Source: UBA8752 sp049610565
GTDB taxonomy: Bacteria; Bacteroidota; Bacteroidia; Flavobacteriales_D; Sanyastnellaceae
NCBI GenBank assembly: GCA_049610565.1
Contig: JBMYZR010000007.1
Coordinates: 1 to 64,000 of the forward strand
DNA length: 64,000 nucleotides
Reading direction: 5' to 3'
In this document: piece after piece, positions 17,583 through 27,775 of the stretch
How the letters are laid out: every line of letters begins with the position of its first letter
Position numbering within the stretch: the stretch's first letter is position 1
Notes under the pieces: model-generated
What the model saw: the letters and a program-made list of their open reading frames with translations, nothing else
What the model was told of the DNA's origin: nothing
Database searches by the model: none
Made by a program: the position numbers and the translations under genes

Positions 17583-20500
17583 ATGGTTTCCTATCGCTTT
17601 TTGCTCAGCCTGCTCCTGACCACCTCCTGCCTCGCCCTTCAGGCGCGCCCCATGTTGTCCTCTCCTGCCCCCGAAGGGTATGAGGTGGAGACTGAGGTCG
17701 TAACCGAAGACATCGGCATGCTGGTCGGCGCCCTCGGCATCACCGACCTCACCGGCTACAGCTGCACGCGGTTGTACGTCGTCATGAACCACGCCGACGA
17801 CTTCATGTCCTCGGTGTCCGGTGACGCCATCAACCCGACGTACGTCAATACGACGACCACCTTTTATCATGCCACGCTCGGTTCCGGTACCCCCAACGGC
17901 ATCAACAGCCTGCTCTTCCCGGTGTATCCCGACCTCGCCTATGACAGCTGGGTGACCATCGGATTGGAGGGTGCGCCCAACGCCTTGGCCGGTGAGGCCA
18001 ACGTGAGCACGGTGCAAGCCACGGACAATCCGTGGATGACCAACTTCGACCCCGGCGGCGGATTGCCGGGAGCCAACATTGCCATCGACGACATCATCGG
18101 CGGTGCTTGGTATGCCCTCAATGGCGATGCCAATGGAATCGCCGGCGACGACCTCAAGGTCCTCATCGGTCAGTTCACCACCACCGGCGAGATCAGCGGA
18201 CAGATCTATTGTCAGGTCTTCATCAATGGAAATGGCCAGACCGAATTCCGGGACACCTTCTTCTTTGGTCCGGATGCAGACGTGGAAGGGTGCATGGACC
18301 CCACGGCCTGCAACTTCAATGCGGACGCGACGACTGACGATGGCTCCTGCGCGTATGCCGAGGACGGACTCGATTGTGACGGCAACTGCCTCGCCGACGC
18401 CGATGGCGACGGAATCTGCGACGGCGACGAAATCGCCGGTTGCCAGGATGACACCGCTTGCAACTACGACGCCACCGCCACGGATGACGATGGATCGTGT
18501 GAGTTCACTTCCTGCGCTGGCTGTCTCGACGCCACCGCCTGCAACTACGACGCAGACGCCACCCTCGACGACGGGTCCTGCACCTATGCCGGTGACGGCC
18601 TCGACTGTGACGGCAACTGCCTTGCCGACGCCGATGGCGACGGAATCTGTGACGGCGACGAGATCGCCGGATGTCAGGACGACACCGCCTGCAACTACGA
18701 CGCCACCGCCACCGACGACGATGGCTCCTGCACCTATGCCGGTGACGGCCTCGACTGCGACGGCAACTGCCTCGCCGACGCCGATGGCGACGGCATCTGC
18801 GACGGCGACGAGATCGCCGGTTGCCAGGACGACACTGCCTGCAACTACGACGCCACCGCCACCGACGACGATGGCTCCTGCACCTATGCCGGTGACGGCC
18901 TCGACTGCGATGGCAACTGCCTCGCCGACGCCGATGGTGACGGCATCTGCGACGGGGATGACCCGTGCAACGAACCCGACCTGACCCCCGCTGTGCTGCC
19001 GGTCGTTCCGGCCACCTATATCGCGGAGGTGACCCTCAACGGACAACCGGTGACGGGCATGACCGTCCTGGCCACCGTGGATGGCGAAACCGTGGGTGTG
19101 GACGAGGCCTTCGAATTCGAAGGCGGATCCTGGGTCAGCATGACCCTCTACGTGTCTCCGGGTGAGACTGTGGAATTCAACTTGTTCGACCCGGCTGCCT
19201 GTGAGCTGTTCGACCTCGATCTGGAGGTGAACGTGACGGAAGAGGGCGAGGAGCTCTCCACCTTCGACGCGCCCGGTCTCCTTCCGTTCCTGGGCGACGA
19301 TGCGGTCCTCGGTTGCGACGATGCGACCGCCTGCAACTACGATGAGGACGCCAATGTCGACGACGGCTCCTGTGAGTACCCGGACGCCGGCCTCGATTGT
19401 GACGGCAACTGCTTGAACGATGCCGACGGAGATGGCATTTGCGACGAGGACGAGACCCTCGGTTGCACCGACGATCTCGCTTGCGACTTCGACCCCACCG
19501 CCACCGACGATGATGGGTCCTGCACGTACCCGGTCGACATCTACGGAACAGACTACGTGGACTGCAACGGCGAGTGCCTCGACGATGCCGACGGAGATGG
19601 CGTCTGCGATGACGAGGAGACGGCCGGTTGTACCGACCCCGACGCCTGCAATGCCGGCGATTACTCCGACACGGACAACAGCCTGTGCGACTACCCGGCT
19701 GATTTGTACGGCGTGGACAATGTCGACTGTGACGGCAACTGCCTCAACGATGCGGATGGCGACGGCGTCTGCGACGAGGACGAAGTGGAGGGTTGCCAGG
19801 ACGAGACCGCCTGCAACTACGACGCCACCGCCACGGATGACGACGGTTCCTGCGAATACGCTGAAGCCGGACTCGACTGCGACGGCAACTGCCTCAACGA
19901 TGCCGATGGCGACGGCGTCTGCGACGAGGACGAAGTGGAGGGCTGCCAGGACGAGACCGCCTGCAACTACGACGCCACCGCCACGGATGACAACGGCTCC
20001 TGCGAATACGCTGAAGCCGGCCTCGACTGCGACGGCAACTGCCTCAACGATGCCGATGGTGACGGAATCTGCGATGAGGATGAAGTGGGCGGCTGTGCCG
20101 ATGCCGGTGCCTGCAACTTCGACGCAGACGCCACGGACGACGATGGCTCCTGTGAGTACACGAGCTGCGCTGGCTGTACCGATGCCGACGCCTGCAACTA
20201 CGACGCCGACGCCACGCTCGACGACGCCTCCTGCGACTACACGAGCTGCGCGGGCTGCACCGATGCCGACGCCTGCAACTACGACGCCGACGCCACGCTC
20301 GATGACGGTTCCTGCACCTTCCCGGAAGAGGGCCTCGACTGCGACGGCAACTGCCTGGCTGACGCCGATGGCGACGGCATCTGCGACGGAGACGACCCGT
20401 GCAACGAGCCCGACATGGATGTGGTGGTCCTGCCCCTCATCCCGAACACCCTCATCGCCGACGTGACGTTGGACGGCATGCCCATCGTGGGCGCCACCGT

Positions 20501-23500
20501 CATCGCCACGGCCGACGGTCTGGTGGTGGGCACCGGGGTCACCTTCGAGTATGAAGGCGCCTCCTACGTCAACATGAACCTCTATCTCGAGGCGAACCAG
20601 ACGGTCGCCCTGACCCTCTTCGACGCCGCCGATTGTGCCCTGTACGACCTCGACTTCGACCTGATTGCCCTCGAAGAAGGCGGTGACCTCGGCACCTTCG
20701 ACGACCCGGCCGGCCTGCCTTACCTCTCTGGTGATGCCATTGAAGGCTGCATGGACGAGACCGCCTGCAACTACAACGAGAACGCCACCATTCCGGGCAC
20801 CTGCGTGTACCCGGAGCAGTACTGCGGGGCGGACTACTACAACTGCGATTGCGAATGCCTCAACGACACCGACGGAGACGGCATCTGCGACGAAGCGGAA
20901 GTGCCCGGCTGCAGCGACGCACTCGCCTGCAACTACGATGACGACGCGACCGACGTGGACGACAGCCTTTGCACCTACCCGGCCGAGGACTACCTCGATT
21001 GTGACGGCAACTGCCTGTCCGACGCGGACGGAGACGGCCTCTGCGATGAAGAGGAAGTGCCCGGCTGTACCGACGAGAACGCCTGCAACTACGACGCTGG
21101 CGCCACCGACGATGACGGGTCCTGCACCTACGCTGAAGTCGGATTCGACTGCAATGGCGACCCGCTCGAGCTGGACGATTGCGATCCGGAGTGCATTGCC
21201 TTCGACCCGCCGGTCGAGGACTACACCGTGGAGTGCCTCGATGACCTCGACGGCTTGACCTGCGAGAGCCCGACTTCCGCCCTCAACACCTGCACGGGTG
21301 CGGAATACGACGAGGTGGCCTGCGTGTCCACCCCCTACAACCTGCCCTATTCCACAGGAACGGCCACCACGGCCTACGGCATGGGACCGGATGCCGCCAT
21401 CCGCATCTACGGCCTCGAACTGGCCGGCATGGCCGACTCCGATTACTTCATCGAGACCGGTGACGGATTGAGCTTCACGCAGTTCGCCAATGGCGTCGCC
21501 GTCCTGGAGGGATCCGTCGCCAACGAACTCAATCCCAACCAATCCTTCGACGTCTTCTACGTGTTCGAAGACCGCACCTCCGGCGCCGACTGGGCCGCCA
21601 TGGGCAAGGGATTCAAGTACATCTACACCTGCAACGACCTTCCGTTTGACGATTGGAGCATCTACATGCTCAAGAGCGACCAGAGCTACCTGCAGGGAAC
21701 GGGAGACTTCGAGGGAAGCCTGCTCCAGGTCAACCACGCCCCGAGCAACGGGTACTTCGGCTTCCAGGTCGGCCTCGGTGCCAACGACCACAACTGCGAG
21801 TACGGTCTCGGCGGTTGGTTTGCCTGGGAAGGACAGATCAACGGCATGGAGGTCAACGGTGCCCTCGGTGACGTCATCACCAACCTCGATTTCGAGGATG
21901 TCGTCCCGACCGAGCTCGACCCCTGTGTGACCAACATCTACACCGTCTTCGACGACAGCTGCGGCGCCATCAACGTGACCCAGCAGGTGTGCCGCCTCGA
22001 CGAGACCGCGCCCCTCTTCGACGATTGCCCGGCCGACGTGACCGTGTCCTGCACGGATGCCCTGCCCGAGGTGCCCGTCCTGACCGCGACGGACAACTGC
22101 GACGATCCCGGCAGCCCGGTCGTGACCTACCTCGGCGAGACCGTGGTCGACCAGACGTCCAGCGCCTGCTACACGTTGCAGCGCACCTGGTCCGCCATCG
22201 ACCTCTTCGACAACGAGACCCTCTGCGTCCAGCTCATTCATGTGGTCGACACCGAGGCGCCGTCGATTGCCCTGACCCTGCCCGGCGACCTTCAGGTCCC
22301 CGTGTCCGCCCTGTGCGAGACCGACCTGTCCACGGACATGACGGGCATGGCCGAGGCCGTCTTCACCGACAACTGCGCGTTTGCCTCCGGCGACATCACC
22401 TACACCGACATGGTCACCGACAGCACCGCTGCCGGCTGCTACACCATTGAGCGCCAGTGGATGGCCACCGCCACGGACAGCTGTGGCAACACCTCCATGG
22501 ACATGGGCATCCAGACCATCGAGGTCATCGACACCCAGGCGCCGGTCATCACGCTCAGCGCCACGCAGACGGAACTCGCCTGTGACGCATGGAACTGTGA
22601 CCTCGACGCGCTCGTCGACCTCGGCCTCGTGTCCTGGACGGACAACTGCGCCATCGACACGGCCTACATCGATTGCCAGTCCATGTCGGGCGGCTGCGTG
22701 TCTCCCGTCCCGACGTGGGATGTGGCGTACACCGTCGTCGACGCGTGCGGCAACTCGACCACCACCCACCAGTTCATCCTCATGATCGACACGGTCGCTC
22801 CGACCATCGACATCACCTGCCCGGCCGATGTCGTGGTGGAATTGGATGCGGATTGCCAGGGCGAGCTCGACCCGACCCAATCCGGAGAGGTGGCCATCAC
22901 CAGCACGGACAACTGCGACGCGGCGCCGACCCTCAGCTACACAATTGAGGACAGCGAGCCCGACTACACCTGCGCCGATGGCACGGGCACGTATGTGATC
23001 ACGCGGACGTTCCACGCGGTCAGCACGGACCACTGCGGCAACACCGCCGAGGCGTCCTGCACGCAGGTCCTGACGGTGGTCGACGTGACCGCGCCGGTGG
23101 TGACCCTGCTCGAATGCCCGGCCGACACGGCGGTGGCCCTCGATGCCGATTGCGCCGCCGAATTCGGAACCGACCTGCTCGGCCTGCCCACCATCCTCGC
23201 TGAGGACGGCTGCGACATCGCCCCGGCCACGTTCCACTACCACGTGGATGGTCCGTCCTCCCCGCTCTGCGACGGCAGCGACGGCAGCGCCGATGGCAGC
23301 TTCAGCTTCGAGCGGACCTTCTACGCCTGGTCCATGGACGCCTGCGGCAACGTCGGCGACACCGTGACCTGCGTCCAGACCATCACGGCCCTGGATGAGA
23401 CCGCGCCCGAATTCGCGTCCTTCGACCCGTATCAGGTGGCCTCCTGCGAAATGCTGACGGACGCGACCGACCCGACGCAGGTTCCGCTCGACGTGTTCGA

Positions 23501-26500
23501 CAACTGCGACGCCGACCTCACGATCAGCATCGAGGCCTGGCCGCTCAGCGGCGTGTGTCCGGGAAGCTGGATGCGCATCTGGACGGCCACGGACGACTGT
23601 GGCAACTCCGCCATGGCCGAGCAGTACATTTCCCTTTACGACGACGAGGCGCCGGTCATCACCTGCCCGAACGACACCACGCTCACGCTCGACATGGACA
23701 TCGCCGACGACACCACCACCGTGGTGCTCGGTCTGGCCACCGCGTTCGACAACTGCAGCAGCGCCGACGACATTGACATCGTCTGGAGCGACTCCGACTT
23801 CATGGTCGACTGCGATGGGGACGACGACCAGCCGGAAGGCACGATGTCCTTCACCCGGACCTTCACGGCGTATGACTTCTGCGACAACGCCGCCAGCTGC
23901 GAGCAGACCATCACGCTGCTCGACGAGCTCGGACCGATGGCCGAGGTGTCCGATGTGACCCTGCCCTGCGCCGAGTACGATCCGGCTGCGACCTACGGGG
24001 AGTTCTCCGCGATGGACAACTTCGACACTGATGTCGCGTGGAGCTGGGTCGAGGACAGCGTCTACAACCAGACCTGTGCCGGTGCCTTCATGGTCGACCG
24101 CACCTGGACGTTTGTGGACGACTGCGGCAACAGCACCGATGTTCACCAGACCCTCACCGTCTTTGACGATGTGGCCCCGGTCGTGACGTTCGGCGAAATG
24201 CTCGTCGAGATGTCCTGTGAGGACTATGACGACGCCCTGATTGACGAGAACATCCTCATCGAGGTGGAGGACGCCTGCGGAAGCGAGGTGACCATCACCT
24301 TCTTCGACACGCCCTTCAGCGGTGGATGCGTCCAGCCGGTGGGCATCTTCATGCGCACCTACACCTTCGAGGACGATTGCGGAAACGCCAACATGTTCGA
24401 GCAGTTCATCGAGCTCTACGACGACACCCCGCCGGTGGCCACGATCACCTGCCCGGCCGACACCGTGCTCGCCGCGGACGACGCCTGCAGCGCTGACCTC
24501 TCCGTCGACGCCCTCGGTCTCGCCGACGTGGTGGCCACCGACAACTGCGGCGGCGCGGCGCCGGACATCGAGATGAGCTGGACCGACCACGACACGACCA
24601 CCACGTGCGCCGGCAGCTTCAGCTTCACCCGGACCTTCACGGCCACCGCCATCGACAACTGCGGCAACGAGACGACCGTCAGCTGCAGCCAATCCATCGG
24701 TGTGGCCGATCAGACGGCCCCCGATTTCGTGGAAGCCCTGCCGATGGACGAGACCGTCTCCTGCGATGCCGTCCCGGCAGCCGCCGTGCTGACCGCCACG
24801 GATGCCTGCGATGGCATGCCCTCGGTGGACTTCACGGAGACCCTCAGCGACGACGACGATTGTGCCAGCAACTACACGCTGCTCCGCACGTGGACGGCCA
24901 CGGACGACTGTGGCAACGCCACCACGCACCAGCAGACGCTGACCGTCGTGGACGAGACCGCCCCCACTTGGACGGCCGACCTCCCGGCCGACACCACGGT
25001 GTCCTGCGACGCCATCCCGGCGGCCGCCATCCTCTCCGCTACGGACAACTGCGACGGTGACCTCGACGTGACCTTCAACGAAGGCGCTGCCGCCGGCGAT
25101 TGCGCCCAGGGCCAGACCCTGACCCGCACCTGGAGCACGATGGACTGCGCTGGAAACAGCCTGTCCCACATCCAGACCATCACGGTCATCGACACCACAG
25201 CTCCGGTCATCACGGGCCTCCTGTCCTTCGAGATGGACTGCGAGAACTGGGGAGCGGACACCCTGTACGCCGAGGTGACGGACAACTGCGACGCGGACGT
25301 CCAACTCCAGTTGGTCTCCGAGGAGGAGTTCAGTGGATCCTGCGCGGGCAGCTTCCTGCGGACCTATGTGGCCGTGGACGCCTGCGGCAATGCGGACACC
25401 CTGATCCAGTCCATCAACCTCACCGATGAGGTGGCTCCGGAGTTCACCTTCGTCCCGGCCGACACCACGCTGTCCTGCGATGGGGATTACAGCGTGGCCG
25501 CCCTTGGATCGGCCGAAGCCGAGGACAACTGCAGCCCCACCGTGGTGGTTACGCATTCAGATGACCTCACGTTGCTCGACGACTGTGCCGGAACGGCGCT
25601 CATCGTCCGCACCTGGACGGCGGAAGACGGTTGCGGCAACAGCAAGACCGTGGACCAACTGATCACCCTCATCGACACGACCGCTCCGGCGTTCAACGAG
25701 GACCTGCCCGGTGACGCCACCGTGTCCTGCGATGACGTGCCCATGCCCGAGACCCTGACGGCATCGGACAACTGCGACCCCGCCGTCTTCGTGGAGTTCA
25801 CCGAAACGGAATCCGACGAGGACCTCTGTCCGAACGACTACACCCTCACCCGGATCTGGACGGTGACGGATTGCGCCGGCAACACCACGAGCCACACGCA
25901 GCTCCTGACCGTCGTCGACGAGGACGCTCCCGTCTTCACGGCCGGCCCGCTCGACGAGCAGGTGGAGTGCGATGCCGTGCCTGCCCCGGCCGACATCACC
26001 TCCCTGCAGGCCAATGACAACTGCGATGTGGCGCTGACCTATGCCTACGAAGGGGAGACCTTCGAGGATGGCGATTGCGCCAACAGCTACACGCTCTTCC
26101 GCGAATGGTCCGCCACGGACTGCTCCGGCAACAGCACGAGCTGGGTGCAGACCCTGACGGTGGTCGACACGCAGGCCCCCGCTCTCGAGGTCACCTTCGA
26201 GGACGGTACGGCTGCGCACGACACCACGGTGTCCTGCCTGGACGAGGTGCCCCTGCTGAGCGCCTCCACGGAGGATGCCTGTGACGGCGCCCCGATGTTG
26301 AGCGCGTCCACGGACACGCTGGGACTCGACGGCTGTGGCAATGCCACGCTGGCCTTCCACTTCGAATCCGTGGACGCCTGTGGCAACCTGGCCACCGCCG
26401 ACTACACCGTGACCGTGATGGACGAAGCCGCCCCGACCTGGACCGACGTCTGCGGCATCGAAAACGGCGGCTCCCTCGACGTGTGTGCCGAGGACTACAC

Positions 26501-27632
26501 CGGCGGCAGCCTGCTGCCGGCCACCGACGCCTGCCCGGTGTCCGCCGCCGACAACTGCGGGGGTGACGTGTCCATCGAGATGACGACCACGATGGTCGGC
26601 GCCTACGCCCCGACGGACGACGTCGACCAATTCTGCACGTCCGTCACGCCGGAAGCCTTCGACGCCGACGAGACCTGCAACGGATACGACACCCACTCGG
26701 TCCGCCTCTTCAACTTCCTCGGTGACGAGTTCTACTCCACCGTCGGCGAGGGCCTCGTCAGCCAGCTCCCCAACGGCGACTGGCTGGTCGAGAAGACCGT
26801 GGTGAGCAATGCCGATCCGAACTCCGGTTGGAACGTCAGCTTCACCCTGACCGACGGCATGGACTTCGACACGTGGTCCAACCAGGACTTCCCCACCAGC
26901 TACAAGCAGGACTGCGGCAACATCCTCGACGACCACGAGAACTGGACCTACTGGTTCCTCTCGGAAGGAACGCTGACGGGATGGGGCGGTTATGAGGGAA
27001 GCGCATTGACGTGCACCCACCAACCGGCCAACCAGTTCTACCGGTTCCAGGTGGGACTCGGCGCCAACAACATGAACGAGCACTATGGCTACAGCGGGTG
27101 GTTCAACTATGCCGGTACGCACATGAGCACGCCGGTCATGGGCTCGGGTGACTTCTTCGGAGACCTCGATTGCACGCTGCCGTACCAGATTGAGTACGCC
27201 TACACGGCCACCGATTGCAGCGGAAACGCCGCCGAGTTCGGCTACACCCTGAACATCACCGGTGAGGTCTGCGACCCGGATGGTACGGGTGCCGGACTGG
27301 TCGGAACCGGATCCACAGGCACGGCCAACCTGGACGTGAACGCGTCTGCCATGGGCGAGGCCCGCGGACCCCTCCAGGTCTCGCACATCGCGCCGAACCC
27401 GACGCAGGATTACGCCCAGATTGCCTTCCAGTCCCTGGAACCGATGCGCCTTGAGGTGAGCCTGTACGACGCGTCCGGCCTGTTCATCCAGACCCTCTTC
27501 GAAGGACAGGTGGAGAAGAACCAGAACTACATCCTCGACATCGAGGCCGCAGCACTGCAGAGCGGTGTCTACCAGCTGCGCATGAACGCGCGGAATGCGA
27601 CCGTCGTGAAGCAGTTCCTCGTGACCGATTGA
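17583..27632 (+). CDS. Giant modular T9SS-secreted surface protein
   Basis: A 3349-residue exported protein. Order: signal peptide (about 1-22); an N-terminal beta domain (about 23-230); a Cys/Asp-rich calcium-binding-like array of roughly 50-residue units with DADGDGICDGDE and ACNYDATATDDDGSC motifs (about 235-1196), interrupted by two related roughly 110-residue modules (about 461-573 and 940-1053); a 200-residue domain (about 1239-1439); some 18 HYR/Ig-like repeats, each opening with a D-x-x-A-P motif and often followed by PAD-x-T-V-x-C (about 1473-2953); a second copy of the 200-residue domain (about 3032-3205); and a T9SS C-terminal sorting domain (about 3265-3349, HIAPNPTQDYAQI). Likely a cell-surface or released adhesin; ligand unknown. 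Codon use stays GC-rich like its neighbours. Confidence 0.92.
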   Translation: MVSYRFLLSLLLTTSCLALQARPMLSSPAPEGYEVETEVVTEDIGMLVGALGITDLTGYSCTRLYVVMNHADDFMSSVSGDAINPTYVNTTTTFYHATLGSGTPNGINSLLFPVYPDLAYDSWVTIGLEGAPNALAGEANVSTVQATDNPWMTNFDPGGGLPGANIAIDDIIGGAWYALNGDANGIAGDDLKVLIGQFTTTGEISGQIYCQVFINGNGQTEFRDTFFFGPDADVEGCMDPTACNFNADATTDDGSCAYAEDGLDCDGNCLADADGDGICDGDEIAGCQDDTACNYDATATDDDGSCEFTSCAGCLDATACNYDADATLDDGSCTYAGDGLDCDGNCLADADGDGICDGDEIAGCQDDTACNYDATATDDDGSCTYAGDGLDCDGNCLADADGDGICDGDEIAGCQDDTACNYDATATDDDGSCTYAGDGLDCDGNCLADADGDGICDGDDPCNEPDLTPAVLPVVPATYIAEVTLNGQPVTGMTVLATVDGETVGVDEAFEFEGGSWVSMTLYVSPGETVEFNLFDPAACELFDLDLEVNVTEEGEELSTFDAPGLLPFLGDDAVLGCDDATACNYDEDANVDDGSCEYPDAGLDCDGNCLNDADGDGICDEDETLGCTDDLACDFDPTATDDDGSCTYPVDIYGTDYVDCNGECLDDADGDGVCDDEETAGCTDPDACNAGDYSDTDNSLCDYPADLYGVDNVDCDGNCLNDADGDGVCDEDEVEGCQDETACNYDATATDDDGSCEYAEAGLDCDGNCLNDADGDGVCDEDEVEGCQDETACNYDATATDDNGSCEYAEAGLDCDGNCLNDADGDGICDEDEVGGCADAGACNFDADATDDDGSCEYTSCAGCTDADACNYDADATLDDASCDYTSCAGCTDADACNYDADATLDDGSCTFPEEGLDCDGNCLADADGDGICDGDDPCNEPDMDVVVLPLIPNTLIADVTLDGMPIVGATVIATADGLVVGTGVTFEYEGASYVNMNLYLEANQTVALTLFDAADCALYDLDFDLIALEEGGDLGTFDDPAGLPYLSGDAIEGCMDETACNYNENATIPGTCVYPEQYCGADYYNCDCECLNDTDGDGICDEAEVPGCSDALACNYDDDATDVDDSLCTYPAEDYLDCDGNCLSDADGDGLCDEEEVPGCTDENACNYDAGATDDDGSCTYAEVGFDCNGDPLELDDCDPECIAFDPPVEDYTVECLDDLDGLTCESPTSALNTCTGAEYDEVACVSTPYNLPYSTGTATTAYGMGPDAAIRIYGLELAGMADSDYFIETGDGLSFTQFANGVAVLEGSVANELNPNQSFDVFYVFEDRTSGADWAAMGKGFKYIYTCNDLPFDDWSIYMLKSDQSYLQGTGDFEGSLLQVNHAPSNGYFGFQVGLGANDHNCEYGLGGWFAWEGQINGMEVNGALGDVITNLDFEDVVPTELDPCVTNIYTVFDDSCGAINVTQQVCRLDETAPLFDDCPADVTVSCTDALPEVPVLTATDNCDDPGSPVVTYLGETVVDQTSSACYTLQRTWSAIDLFDNETLCVQLIHVVDTEAPSIALTLPGDLQVPVSALCETDLSTDMTGMAEAVFTDNCAFASGDITYTDMVTDSTAAGCYTIERQWMATATDSCGNTSMDMGIQTIEVIDTQAPVITLSATQTELACDAWNCDLDALVDLGLVSWTDNCAIDTAYIDCQSMSGGCVSPVPTWDVAYTVVDACGNSTTTHQFILMIDTVAPTIDITCPADVVVELDADCQGELDPTQSGEVAITSTDNCDAAPTLSYTIEDSEPDYTCADGTGTYVITRTFHAVSTDHCGNTAEASCTQVLTVVDVTAPVVTLLECPADTAVALDADCAAEFGTDLLGLPTILAEDGCDIAPATFHYHVDGPSSPLCDGSDGSADGSFSFERTFYAWSMDACGNVGDTVTCVQTITALDETAPEFASFDPYQVASCEMLTDATDPTQVPLDVFDNCDADLTISIEAWPLSGVCPGSWMRIWTATDDCGNSAMAEQYISLYDDEAPVITCPNDTTLTLDMDIADDTTTVVLGLATAFDNCSSADDIDIVWSDSDFMVDCDGDDDQPEGTMSFTRTFTAYDFCDNAASCEQTITLLDELGPMAEVSDVTLPCAEYDPAATYGEFSAMDNFDTDVAWSWVEDSVYNQTCAGAFMVDRTWTFVDDCGNSTDVHQTLTVFDDVAPVVTFGEMLVEMSCEDYDDALIDENILIEVEDACGSEVTITFFDTPFSGGCVQPVGIFMRTYTFEDDCGNANMFEQFIELYDDTPPVATITCPADTVLAADDACSADLSVDALGLADVVATDNCGGAAPDIEMSWTDHDTTTTCAGSFSFTRTFTATAIDNCGNETTVSCSQSIGVADQTAPDFVEALPMDETVSCDAVPAAAVLTATDACDGMPSVDFTETLSDDDDCASNYTLLRTWTATDDCGNATTHQQTLTVVDETAPTWTADLPADTTVSCDAIPAAAILSATDNCDGDLDVTFNEGAAAGDCAQGQTLTRTWSTMDCAGNSLSHIQTITVIDTTAPVITGLLSFEMDCENWGADTLYAEVTDNCDADVQLQLVSEEEFSGSCAGSFLRTYVAVDACGNADTLIQSINLTDEVAPEFTFVPADTTLSCDGDYSVAALGSAEAEDNCSPTVVVTHSDDLTLLDDCAGTALIVRTWTAEDGCGNSKTVDQLITLIDTTAPAFNEDLPGDATVSCDDVPMPETLTASDNCDPAVFVEFTETESDEDLCPNDYTLTRIWTVTDCAGNTTSHTQLLTVVDEDAPVFTAGPLDEQVECDAVPAPADITSLQANDNCDVALTYAYEGETFEDGDCANSYTLFREWSATDCSGNSTSWVQTLTVVDTQAPALEVTFEDGTAAHDTTVSCLDEVPLLSASTEDACDGAPMLSASTDTLGLDGCGNATLAFHFESVDACGNLATADYTVTVMDEAAPTWTDVCGIENGGSLDVCAEDYTGGSLLPATDACPVSAADNCGGDVSIEMTTTMVGAYAPTDDVDQFCTSVTPEAFDADETCNGYDTHSVRLFNFLGDEFYSTVGEGLVSQLPNGDWLVEKTVVSNADPNSGWNVSFTLTDGMDFDTWSNQDFPTSYKQDCGNILDDHENWTYWFLSEGTLTGWGGYEGSALTCTHQPANQFYRFQVGLGANNMNEHYGYSGWFNYAGTHMSTPVMGSGDFFGDLDCTLPYQIEYAYTATDCSGNAAEFGYTLNITGEVCDPDGTGAGLVGTGSTGTANLDVNASAMGEARGPLQVSHIAPNPTQDYAQIAFQSLEPMRLEVSLYDASGLFIQTLFEGQVEKNQNYILDIEAAALQSGVYQLRMNARNATVVKQFLVTD
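18345..18960 (+). repeat. Tandem 150-bp coding repeats (DxDxDG units)
   Basis: Near-identical 150-bp units within the giant gene; the segment encoding GSCTYAGDGLDCDGNC recurs exactly 150 bases apart at about 18575, 18725 and 18875, with a more diverged copy at about 18345. Each unit encodes 50 residues with one DADGDGICDGDE calcium-loop motif and one CQDDTACNYDATA motif. High DNA identity makes copy-number change by recombination likely. Confidence 0.85.
19731..20090 (+). repeat. Second tandem 150-bp coding repeat block
   Basis: Two near-identical 150-bp units starting at about 19791 and 19941 encode GCQDETACNYDATATDD through LNDADGDGVCDEDEVE. They are related to the first block but use NDADGDGVCDED in place of ADADGDGICDGD, so the two blocks have been homogenised separately. 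Confidence 0.8.
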
Positions 27633-27680
27633 TCTTGATGGGTCAAGACAAATCCGGCCAACCCCCTGCCCTACGGGGCG

Positions 27681-27695
27681 GGGGGCACAGCCCCC
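27681..27695 (+). terminator. GC hairpin after the giant gene
   Basis: GGGGGC, loop ACA, GCCCCC forms a perfect 6-bp stem 48 bases beyond the giant gene stop. No T-run follows. The rest of the 143-base gap is C-rich and ends with a TACTTTTC box (27763-27770) five bases before the next ATG. Confidence 0.35.
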
Positions 27696-27775
27696 GACCC
27701 GGCCCTTCCATGACCTTGAAGCCCGCGTGCATCCCTCCAGATGAAACAAACCGCTTCCCTCGTACTTTTCTTTCC

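Noticed and set aside
18345..20340. Possible CRISPR or satellite-like array
   Set aside because: The 150-bp periodic units are in frame, encode a calcium-loop motif and lack unique spacers between short repeats.
17463..25556. A 2697-codon stop-free frame on the minus strand opposite the giant T9SS gene
   Set aside because: It mirrors the repeat codons (GAC, GCC, ACC, TGC) of the plus-strand gene, whose reverse complements lack stop codons. Its translation is a low-complexity Val/Ala/Gly/Glu/His text with no signal, domain or start context. The plus strand has a signal peptide, domains and a T9SS end.
25557..27749. A further 730-codon minus-strand frame opposite the 3' part of the giant gene
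   Set aside because: Same cause: GC-rich coding sequence leaves the antisense frame open. No recognisable protein features.
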